Source of the DNA: Acidovorax delafieldii
Lineage (GTDB): Bacteria; Pseudomonadota; Gammaproteobacteria; Burkholderiales; Burkholderiaceae_C
DNA length: 13,153 nt
Direction: 5' to 3'
Assembly (NCBI GenBank): GCA_002327945.1
Contig: DCVY01000176.1
Location: forward strand, 1,670-14,822
The number at the start of each line of letters is the position of its first letter. Position 1 is the stretch's first letter. This document shows positions 7,650 through 13,153 of this stretch, in pieces. A model generated the notes under the pieces. That model made no database searches, was not told the origin of the DNA, and was given only the letters and a program-made list of their open reading frames with translations. The translations under genes and the position numbers were made by a program.

Positions 7650-7824
7650 CGTTTTTCCATCCCGACCAATATTGCAAAGCACGCAAAAAAGCAGATCCTG
7701 CGGAATCCACCGCCAAGCACCAGACTATCACCTTGCACGGTGCTGCTTGTCTGGCACCCTGCGCCATACACGGCCGGCGTGAAAACACTATTTGTTCCAA
7801 TATGTGTCTTATGATAGCGCTCCT
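7650..7824. promoter_or_regulatory. Divergent control region for the che operon and the kinase/regulator pair
   Basis: This 175-bp region is the only gap with divergent genes on both sides, so it should hold both promoters. Toward the kinase, TATGAT at 7810-7815 is one base from the -10 consensus, though no good -35 lies at normal distance; transcription from it would start two to three bases before ATG 7825. Toward the che operon a weak pair CAGACA (7748-7753, minus strand) and GATAGT (7724-7729) with an 18-bp spacer is the best found. No sigma-28 (TAAA-N15-GCCGATAA) or sigma-54 (GG-N10-GC) match was recognised. Individual elements are low confidence. Confidence 0.4.
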
Positions 7825-8937
7825 ATGGTCACCGCCTTACCAGACCATCCTCTGAAGATTCTTCATCTTGAAGATTCTCTTGCCGATCACGGGCTCGCCA
7901 AGGCCGCCTTGCGACGCTCGGGTTTGGCATTCACGCTCCAGCATGTGGATGCGCTGGACGCCTTCCAGGCCCTGACGACAACCGAGCCCTTCGACATCAT
8001 CGTGGCAGACTATCGGCTGGCGGGGTTTACCGCGCTGGATGCCTGGCAGCATGTTACGCGACTGCCTCAGCACCCGCCTTTCATCCTGCTCTCGGGGGCC
8101 ATCGGCGAGGCGGCGGCCGTGGACGCCATGCGGCTGGGGATCGCGGATTACCTGTCCAAAGACGACATGGTGCGCTTGCCCCATGTGATGGCACGCGCCA
8201 TCGAGGTGCACGAAGCAAGGCGAATGCGCGAACTGGCCGTGGCCGAACTGGCCGCCTCCCAGCGCCGCCTGGCAGACCTCACGGAGCACCTGCAAACCTC
8301 CATCGAGCAGGAGCGAGCGGCCATCGCCCGGGAAATTCATGACGACATCGGGGGCGCCCTCACTGCGGTCCGCTTTGATATCGCCTGGATCGGGCGCCAC
8401 GCCCATGATCCGGCCATGCAGGAACACGCCACGGCCGCGGCCGACATGCTCCAGCATGCCATTGGCGCCAGCCAGCGCATCATGATGAACCTGCGCCCTC
8501 CCATCCTCGACCAAGGGCTGGTCGCTGCCGTCCAGTGGCTGGCCAGCAGTTTCGAGCGGCGCACGGGCGTGCCGACAGCGGTCCGCACAAGCAGCAGGGT
8601 CGTTGACCTGCCCGCCGAGGTGCAACTGGTGGCCTATCGCACCGCCCAGGAAGCACTCACCAACGTCGCCAAACATGCCGCGCCGCAGGCCGTCCATATC
8701 GACCTGGCAGACAGCGAAGGCGTGCTGACGCTGGAAGTCGCCGACAACGGCTGCGGGATTGAGCCCGCCATGCGCGACAAACCCAAGGCTTTTGGCCTGA
8801 AGGGACTGCACGAGCGGGCGCGCACCGTGAACGGCTGGCTGGACATCAGCAGCCAGCCTGGCAAAGGCACCTGCGTGATTTTGTCGGTCCCCCTCGCATC
8901 GCGCGACCATGCAACCGATGAAGGAGCGCTCCGGTGA
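7825..8937 (+). CDS. Soluble hybrid: receiver domain fused to NarL-family (HisKA_3) histidine kinase
   Basis: A 370-residue cytosolic protein with no signal peptide or membrane segment. The N-terminal receiver (about 10-125) has E16/D17, phosphoacceptor D62 (VADYRL), S89 (LLSGAIGE) and K111 (YLSKDD). A helical connector (125-160) leads to a HisKA_3 dimerisation domain with H171 in REIHDDIGG, the conserved NLRPPILDQGL motif (221-231), and a HATPase domain with N-box QEALTNVAKHA (E275, N279), DNGCGI (306-311) and GLKGLHERA. The receiver takes the place of a sensor, so input is probably phosphate or protein contact. ATG 7825 is the first ATG in frame; upstream GTG 7804 and TTG 7792 are possible but lack ribosome sites. 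The stop overlaps the next start (GTGA), so the partner regulator is translationally coupled. Not a CheA paralogue; function unknown. Confidence 0.88.
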   Translation: MVTALPDHPLKILHLEDSLADHGLAKAALRRSGLAFTLQHVDALDAFQALTTTEPFDIIVADYRLAGFTALDAWQHVTRLPQHPPFILLSGAIGEAAAVDAMRLGIADYLSKDDMVRLPHVMARAIEVHEARRMRELAVAELAASQRRLADLTEHLQTSIEQERAAIAREIHDDIGGALTAVRFDIAWIGRHAHDPAMQEHATAAADMLQHAIGASQRIMMNLRPPILDQGLVAAVQWLASSFERRTGVPTAVRTSSRVVDLPAEVQLVAYRTAQEALTNVAKHAAPQAVHIDLADSEGVLTLEVADNGCGIEPAMRDKPKAFGLKGLHERARTVNGWLDISSQPGKGTCVILSVPLASRDHATDEGALR

Positions 8938-9563
8938 TTCATGTTGTGCTGTGTGATGACCACGCCGTCTTGCGCCGCGGCATACGCGATACGCTGACCG
9001 AAGCGCCGGACATCGTGGTCACCGGCGAGGCGGGGGGGTATTCGGAATTGCGCGAAGTGCTGCGTGCCGCCACCTGCGAGGTGCTGCTGCTGGACCTGAA
9101 CATGCCCGGACGCAGCGGCCTGGAAGTGCTGGCCAGTGTGCGCGAGACCCACGCCAGCATCAAGGTGCTGGTGGTCTCGATGTACCCGGAAGACCAGTAC
9201 GCGCTGCGCTGTCTGCGTGCCGGCGCGCAAGGGTATGCGAACAAGGCCAGCGATCCGGTCGAACTCATTGCTGCCGTGCGCACCGTGATGCAGGGACGCA
9301 AATACCTCACGCCGGAAGTGGCCCAAATGCTGGCGGAAAGCCTGGCGCAACCGGCGCCCGAGGCACCCCATGCCGCGCTCTCCGAGCGCGAGTTGCAGAC
9401 CCTGGTCAAGATTGCCTCGGGACGCAAGCTGTCGGACATCGCCGAAGAGCTGATGCTGAGCCCCAAGACCGTCAGCGTCTACCGCTCCCGCGTTCTCGAA
9501 AAACTCAAACTCTCCAACAACGCTGAACTGACGGTCTACGCCATCCGCAACGCACTGGTTTGA
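8934..9563 (+). CDS. NarL/FixJ-type response regulator (receiver + LuxR HTH)
   Basis: A 209-residue DNA-binding response regulator, cognate to the preceding kinase by operon and family pairing (HisKA_3 kinases partner NarL-type regulators). The receiver has D8/D9, phosphoacceptor D54 (LLLDLNMP), S82 (VVSMYP) and K104 (ANKASDP). A Pro/Ala linker (about 138-147) joins a LuxR-type helix-turn-helix at 148-205 (LSERELQTLVKIASGRKLSD, then IAEEL, SPKTVSVYRSRVLEKLKL). The GTG start lies within GTGA shared with the kinase stop; AAGGAG is seven bases upstream and settles the start. It should activate or repress promoters after phosphorylation. No target site can be assigned from this window. It ends just before the palindromic element and converges with fliR. 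Confidence 0.92.
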   Translation: MIHVVLCDDHAVLRRGIRDTLTEAPDIVVTGEAGGYSELREVLRAATCEVLLLDLNMPGRSGLEVLASVRETHASIKVLVVSMYPEDQYALRCLRAGAQGYANKASDPVELIAAVRTVMQGRKYLTPEVAQMLAESLAQPAPEAPHAALSERELQTLVKIASGRKLSDIAEELMLSPKTVSVYRSRVLEKLKLSNNAELTVYAIRNALV

Positions 9564-9568
9564 CGCTT

Positions 9569-9735
9569 CAGGAGGCTGTCGGCGTTGGAAATCGTCGGCT
9601 GCAAATTGGCCGCAGCGGTCCATTTTTTACCGTCTTTTTGCCCCATAGCCGGGCCATGGGGCTGCAAATCCGGCAAAAACCGTCCTCGCTGGGGCCGCTT
9701 TTCGCTATCGACGCTCCAAGTCCGACAGCCTCCTG
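9569..9735. repeat. Large imperfect palindromic intergenic element, possible bidirectional terminator
   Basis: The whole 174-bp gap between the convergent regulator and fliR stops is filled by a nested inverted repeat. The outer arms, 9569-9589 and 9715-9735, match in 19 of 21 positions (AGGAGGCTGTCGG shared). Inside, GGCCGCAGCG (9608-9617) faces CGCTGGGGCC (9687-9696), with one mismatch. The centre CCCCATAGCCGGGCCATGGGG (9641-9661 with one mismatch) forms a hairpin. T-runs and A-runs (near 9623 and 9675) lie between stems. A direct repeat GGCTGCAAAT occurs at 9597 and 9660. RNA from either strand would fold, so it can end transcription of both operons. Its discrete edges suggest a dispersed repeat (MITE or REP-like), but copy number cannot be judged from one copy. 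Confidence 0.75.
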
Positions 9736-9737
9736 GG

Positions 9738-10508
9738 CTACCGCCGGACCTCCAAAAGATCCATGACCTGCTGCATCAAGGCCAGCACCGGCTGCTCCAG
9801 CATGGGCAACGTGGCAGCAATGCCAACCAGGCCGACGGTCAGGGTCACCGGAAAGCCCACCGCATAGACATTCATCTGCGGGGCCACGCGTGAAATGATC
9901 CCCAGGGTGAGGTTGACAAACGTCAGCAGCGCGATCATCGGTAGCGCAATCCACAAGGCACTGGAGAACAGCGAGGCCCCCAGTTCGTGCAGCCGCATCT
10001 GCCCCAGTGCCTGCAGAAAATTTCCGTCAGCCGGAAAGCTGTCAAAACTCTTGACCACGGCCATCAGCACCATCAGGTGCCCATTGATGACCACAAAGAG
10101 CAGGGTCGCCATGTTTCCGAAAAATCGCGCGACAGCACTGACCTGCGCATTGCTCGCCGGGTCGAAGAACGATGCGAAATTCAGGCCCATCTGCAGACCG
10201 ATGATTTCCCCCGCCAGTTCCACGGCAGAGAACACCAGCCGCACCGCGAACCCGATGGCCAAGCCCACCACCACCTGCTGGGTCACCGCCCCGAGGGCCT
10301 CGCGCCCGTTCATGCTGATCACCGGCTGGTGGGTCAACACGGCCTGTGCGCACAGCGCCACCAGAAAGGCCAGACCCACCTTGACCCGCATGGGAATGGC
10401 GCGCATCGAGAACACGGGCGCCACCGTAAAAACAGCCAACACACGCAAAAATGGCCAAAGGATCGGCGAAATCCAGGCCACGAGTTGCGCCTCGGTGAAG
10501 GTGATCAC
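9738..10508 (-). CDS. fliR: FliR, flagellar type III export gate protein
   Basis: A 256-residue inner-membrane protein matching the usual FliR length of about 260. FliR forms the export gate core with FliP and FliQ under the flagellar basal body. The sequence is dominated by hydrophobic segments: about 9-33 (AWISPILWPFLRVLAVFTVA), 42-60, 75-95, 120-150, 180-205 and 215-235. Family-like stretches are MRAIPMRVKVGLAFLVAL, ELAGEIIGLQMGLNFA and FFDPASNAQVSAVARFFGNM. The start is uncertain: GTG 10508 begins at the expected N-terminus (ITFTEAQLVAWI) with a weak GGTGGG ribosome site. An in-frame ATG at 10580 would add 24 residues with poor codon use. It is the last gene of the fli operon here and ends two bases from the palindromic element. 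Confidence 0.93.
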   Translation of the reverse strand: MITFTEAQLVAWISPILWPFLRVLAVFTVAPVFSMRAIPMRVKVGLAFLVALCAQAVLTHQPVISMNGREALGAVTQQVVVGLAIGFAVRLVFSAVELAGEIIGLQMGLNFASFFDPASNAQVSAVARFFGNMATLLFVVINGHLMVLMAVVKSFDSFPADGNFLQALGQMRLHELGASLFSSALWIALPMIALLTFVNLTLGIISRVAPQMNVYAVGFPVTLTVGLVGIAATLPMLEQPVLALMQQVMDLLEVRR

Positions 10509-10664
10509 GAAAAACCCACCGTCCAGACAGGGAACACGGGCATGCCCCGCAAGAAGCCAGCCACCCGCGCTGGAATGCATCCGCGGCCCGCACAGCCCGC
10601 AAACACAGCCACATGACTGGTGAATGGGCGCGGCATCCTCACCATCCGCAAGCTGCGTGCCACA
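10509..10664 (-). other. fliQ-fliR spacer, unusually long for this operon
   Basis: There are 156 bp between the fliQ stop and the favoured fliR start, while every other junction in the operon overlaps or is 12 bp. It holds a perfect 10-bp palindrome GGGCATGCCC (10538-10547) and the optional upstream fliR ATG at 10580. No convincing small gene, promoter or terminator was seen. Confidence 0.4.
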
Positions 10665-10934
10665 TCAGGCAACCACGGACGGTATCGATTCAATGGTCCG
10701 GCGGATGTAGTCCACCAGCGTGCTGATCATCCACGGACCGGCCACCGCAAAGACCACCATGGCGGCGATGAGCTTGGGAACAAAGGCCAGGGTGGCCTCA
10801 TGGATCTGCGTCACGGCCTGAAAGATGCTGACCAGCAAGCCGACCGCCATCACCACGCCGAGCACGGGCATGGCAATCATCAATAACAGGGTGAGCGCCT
10901 CGCTCCCCATGGTCAAAACCATCTGCGATGTCAT
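10665..10934 (-). CDS. fliQ: FliQ, flagellar type III export gate protein
   Basis: An 89-residue protein of exactly the family's usual size. It has two transmembrane hairpin helices: about 13-38 (ALTLLLMIAMPVLGVVMAVG onward) and 52-77 (LAFVPKLIAAMVVFAVAGPW). The conserved middle SIFQAVTQIHEATLAFVPK links them. FliQ packs around the FliP/FliR core of the export gate. The ATG at 10934 is preceded by TGAGGA ten bases upstream. It follows fliP after 12 bp. Nothing unusual in the protein. Confidence 0.96.
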   Translation of the reverse strand: MTSQMVLTMGSEALTLLLMIAMPVLGVVMAVGLLVSIFQAVTQIHEATLAFVPKLIAAMVVFAVAGPWMISTLVDYIRRTIESIPSVVA

Positions 10935-10946
10935 AAAGCAGCGTCC

Positions 10947-11738
10947 TCAGGTGACGAAACTGGCGGCCAGCGAACCAATCAGCAAATTCCAGCCATCGGC
11001 CAGGACAAACAGCATGAGCTTGAACGGCAAGGCCACCAGCACGGGCGACAACATCATCATGCCGAGGGACATCAGGATGCTGGACACCACCATGTCGATG
11101 ACCAGGAACGGGATGAAGATCATGAATCCGATCTGGAAGGCGGACTTGAGCTCACTGGTCACAAAGGCAGGCACCAGCACGCGCAGGGGAGCGGTCTCGG
11201 CGGTGACCGCCGCATCCAGCCGCGCCAGCCGGGAGAAAAGCGCAAAGTCGGACTGCCGGGTCTGCTTGAGCATGAACGCCCGCATCGGTGCCTCGGCTTT
11301 TTCCAGCGCCGCCTCGAAGCTGATGGCGTTGGTGGTGTAGGGCACATAGGCATCCTGGTACACGCGGTCCAGGGTGGGCCCCATGACAAAGAACGTGAGA
11401 AAAAGCGACAAGCCGATGATGACCTGATTGGGCGGGGCCGACTGCGTGCCCAGCGCCTGGCGCAACAGCGACAGCACAATGACGATGCGGGTGAAGCCCG
11501 TCATCATCAGCAGCACCGCCGGCAGGAATGACAGCGCCGTGAAGAACAGCAAGGTCTGGATGGGCACCGAGAAACTGGTTCCCCCGTTGCCCGATCCCAC
11601 GAGCAAGGGCAACGAGCCACCGCTTTGCGCGACAGCCGGCGCATGCACCAGGGCCATCGCCGCCCATCCCACCAGCCAAGCCGTCGGGCGCGGCACGCGC
11701 AGCGCCCTGCTGGGCAATTCACCAGCCACTTCAGCCAT
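10947..11738 (-). CDS. fliP: FliP, flagellar type III export gate protein
   Basis: A 263-residue polytopic membrane protein that builds the pentameric core of the flagellar export gate. The start ATG 11738 overlaps the fliO stop by 8 bp and has AAGG six bases upstream; an earlier in-frame start at 11834 would run through fliO and add an implausible Arg-rich leader. Residues 18-38 form a signal peptide-like segment ending APAVAQ, and FliP is known to be processed. After that come a hydrophobic helix (about 59-80), the conserved [20 protein letters not shown] (84-103), [11 protein letters not shown] (112-122), the soluble region FMLKQTR, and terminal helices [20 protein letters not shown] and [17 protein letters not shown]. 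The charged leader before the signal helix is slightly long for the family. Confidence 0.95.
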   Translation of the reverse strand: MAEVAGELPSRALRVPRPTAWLVGWAAMALVHAPAVAQSGGSLPLLVGSGNGGTSFSVPIQTLLFFTALSFLPAVLLMMTGFTRIVIVLSLLRQALGTQSAPPNQVIIGLSLFLTFFVMGPTLDRVYQDAYVPYTTNAISFEAALEKAEAPMRAFMLKQTRQSDFALFSRLARLDAAVTAETAPLRVLVPAFVTSELKSAFQIGFMIFIPFLVIDMVVSSILMSLGMMMLSPVLVALPFKLMLFVLADGWNLLIGSLAASFVT

Positions 11739-12090
11739 GGGGGGCCTTGTCGGGTGTTTGTGCGGCCAGCGCCATTTCGCCGGCAAAAGAAGGCGCCGCA
11801 GCCGCCTGCGCCGCCGCAGGAACACCCATGACATGCAAACAGGTAATGGCCTGGGACGTCACCCCCAGCACCAGACAGGTGCGCGCCCCTTGCGGCCCCA
11901 CCTCGACGGTCACAACCCGTTGCTGGGGGCCCACCGCCACTGCAGAAAGCACGCGAGACGAGGTACCGCCCGGCGCGCCACCCGCCGCCTGGCGCAATTG
12001 CACGCGCCGCACCAGCCAGGGCAAGGCGGCCATGGCCGCCACGAACAGCACCACGATGGCCAGCGTCTGGGTCATGCCGGCACTATCCAC
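11731..12090 (-). CDS. fliO: FliO, flagellar biosynthesis protein
   Basis: A short membrane protein (119 residues from GTG 12090, or 114 from ATG 12075) that assists assembly of the FliP ring. One N-terminal transmembrane helix, [19 protein letters not shown], is followed by the basic VRRVQLRQ and a small cytoplasmic domain with [17 protein letters not shown] and [18 protein letters not shown], typical of the FliO core. The tail is Ala-rich. FliO is the least conserved of the fli export genes, and the call leans on position between fliN and fliP. The GTG start gives an 8-bp overlap with fliN and the ATG start a 7-bp gap; neither has a strong ribosome site, which fits translational coupling to fliN. 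Confidence 0.88.
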   Translation of the reverse strand: MDSAGMTQTLAIVVLFVAAMAALPWLVRRVQLRQAAGGAPGGTSSRVLSAVAVGPQQRVVTVEVGPQGARTCLVLGVTSQAITCLHVMGVPAAAQAAAAPSFAGEMALAAQTPDKAPHG

Positions 12091-12523
12091 GGCTGACCCG
12101 CCGCAGGCGTTCCGAGGGCGTCACCACGTCGGTGAGACGAATACCGAACTTGTCGTTGACCACCACCACCTCGCCCTGCGCAATCAGATAGCCGTTGACC
12201 AGCACATCCATGGGTTCGCCGGCCAGCGCGTCCAACTCGACCACCGACCCCTGGGCCAGCTGCAGGATGTACTTGATAGGCACTTTGGTGCGCCCCAGCT
12301 CCACCGACAGCTGCACGGGAATATCGAGCACCATGTTGATGTCGTTGACCGTTCCATCACCGCCACCGGAGAACGGGCGAACCGGCTCACCGGACAGCGG
12401 CCCGCCCTGCTCCGCATCACCGGGCTTGTCATCGGTGCGCTTTTGTTCTTCCAGGGCCTCGGCCCAGCCGGCAAACGGATCGTCCGCGCTGTCTTTGCCG
12501 TCTTTATTGTCTTCAGTGGACAT
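12083..12523 (-). CDS. fliN: FliN, flagellar motor switch protein
   Basis: A 146-residue C-ring protein. Residues 1-60 are acidic, Lys/Gly-rich and probably disordered. The C-terminal SpoA/FliMN domain (about 62-140) has the conserved MVLDIPVQLSVELGRTKVPI, LQLAQGSVVELD, GEPMDVLVNGYLIAQGEVVV and NDKFGIRLTDVV. FliN lines the base of the C-ring with FliM, helps bind phospho-CheY and receives export cargo via FliH. The ATG at 12523 overlaps the end of fliM by 11 bp and has GGGAG six bases upstream. Confidence 0.97.
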   Translation of the reverse strand: MSTEDNKDGKDSADDPFAGWAEALEEQKRTDDKPGDAEQGGPLSGEPVRPFSGGGDGTVNDINMVLDIPVQLSVELGRTKVPIKYILQLAQGSVVELDALAGEPMDVLVNGYLIAQGEVVVVNDKFGIRLTDVVTPSERLRRVSRG

Positions 12524-13153
12524 CTTTTTCTCCCAGCCAGCTCATGTCCGCATTGCGCAGGCATTCTTCAATGCGAATCGCATATTTGGAATTGTGGGTG
12601 CCGTATTGGCACTCAAAAATAGGCACTCCACCAATGGAGGCCCGGATACGGGGTTCCCGGTCCAGTTCGATGAAATCGCCGGGCTTCATAGCCAGCAGCT
12701 GCTCCACGGTGGCATCGGCCCGCGCCAGCTCGGCCACCAGGGTCACTTCGGCCGCCTGGATTTCGCGCGTCAACACCCGCACCCAGCGGCGATCGACCTC
12801 GATCGAGTCACCCTGCGTGGACGAATACAGCACATCCCGGATCGGCTCCAGGGTGGCATAGGGCATGCAGATATGGATGGCGCCCGAGAGGTCGCCGATT
12901 TCCAGCTGAAACGCGGTGGAAACCACAATTTCACTGGGCGTGGCGATGTTTGCGAACTGGGGTTGCATTTCCGAGCGCTGGTATTCCAGTTCCAGCGGAT
13001 AGATGCCGTGCCACGCCTTCTTGTATTCGGCACAGATGACATCCACCAGCCGGTTGATGACGCGCTGCTCGGTGGGCGAGAAATCACGCCCCTCGATCCG
13101 GGTCTGAAACTTGCCCACACCGCCATACAGTGTGTCGATGATGCCGAATACCA
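12513..13153 (-). CDS. fliM: FliM, flagellar motor switch protein, C-terminal part (5' end outside window)
   Basis: About 213 C-terminal codons of fliM; the reading frame continues open to the window edge, so the N-terminal CheY-binding peptide is not visible. The visible part starts in the middle domain (VFGIIDTLYGGVG). It contains RDFSPTEQRVINRLVDVICA, YPLELEYQRSEMQPQFANIA, VVSTAFQLEIGDLSGAIHIC and MPYATLEPIRDVLYS. The SpoA-type C-terminal domain has VTLVAELARADATVEQLL, LKPGD-like MKPGDFIELD, and GVPIFECQYGTHNSKYAIRI. A GTG inside the visible part is an internal Val, not a start. FliM is the phospho-CheY receiver of the motor switch, so this gene is the functional output of the che operon to the left. 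It overlaps fliN by 11 bp. Confidence 0.97.
   Translation of the reverse strand, partial: VFGIIDTLYGGVGKFQTRIEGRDFSPTEQRVINRLVDVICAEYKKAWHGIYPLELEYQRSEMQPQFANIATPSEIVVSTAFQLEIGDLSGAIHICMPYATLEPIRDVLYSSTQGDSIEVDRRWVRVLTREIQAAEVTLVAELARADATVEQLLAMKPGDFIELDREPRIRASIGGVPIFECQYGTHNSKYAIRIEECLRNADMSWLGEKDVH

Noticed and set aside
7650..7824. Sigma-28 or sigma-54 promoter for the che operon, including CTGGCACCCTGCGCCA near 7751-7766
   Set aside because: No GCCGATAA-type -10 box occurs, and the GG and GC of the sigma-54-like stretch are not 10 bases apart.
7837..9623. Long open frames on - opposite the kinase and response regulator (7837-8910 and 8634-9623)
   Set aside because: The + strand genes show complete receiver, kinase and HTH motifs and a coupled GTGA junction; the opposite frames show none.
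11739..11834. Upstream in-frame start for fliP at 11834
   Set aside because: It would run through fliO in another frame and add an Arg-rich leader; ATG 11738 has a ribosome site and the standard overlap with fliO.

Overview
The window is a motility locus from a GC-rich betaproteobacterium. Protein sequence style and gene arrangement point to the Comamonadaceae (Acidovorax or a relative); this placement is inferred from recognisable families, not from a database search. No RNA genes, CRISPR arrays, insertion sequences or phage genes were seen.

Layout: (1) positions 1-1110 on + carry the 3' part of the ABC-F ATPase gene uup. (2) Positions 1163-7649, all on -, form a chemotaxis operon transcribed as cheZ-like, cheY, cheA, cheW, cheR, cheD, cheB, converging on uup. 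(3) Positions 7650-7824 are a divergent control region. (4) Positions 7825-9563 on + encode a two-gene phosphorelay: a soluble receiver-histidine kinase and a NarL/LuxR-type response regulator, joined by a 4-bp overlap. (5) Positions 9569-9735 hold a large imperfect palindromic element between convergent genes. (6) Positions 9738-13153 on - are the end of the flagellar operon fliM (partial), fliN, fliO, fliP, fliQ, fliR, encoding switch and export-gate components.

How the genes fit together: CheA with CheW would pass receptor signals to CheY, and phospho-CheY would bind the FliM/FliN switch encoded at the right end. CheR and CheB set receptor methylation and CheD deamidates receptors. The first gene of the che operon carries the D-x-x-x-Q signature of CheZ phosphatases and is probably the phospho-CheY sink. 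FliP, FliQ and FliR form the export gate and FliO helps assemble FliP. The orphan kinase/regulator pair is the least explained part; its location suggests transcriptional control linked to motility, but its target is not visible.

Most notable observations: a compact CheZ-like protein; a shared C-terminal tail (G-S-V-D/E-L-F) on CheD and the CheZ-like protein; the 167-bp palindromic element; the kinase that has a receiver domain in place of a sensor; a run of nine G in the CheA linker; and no receptor gene in the usual cheW-cheR slot.
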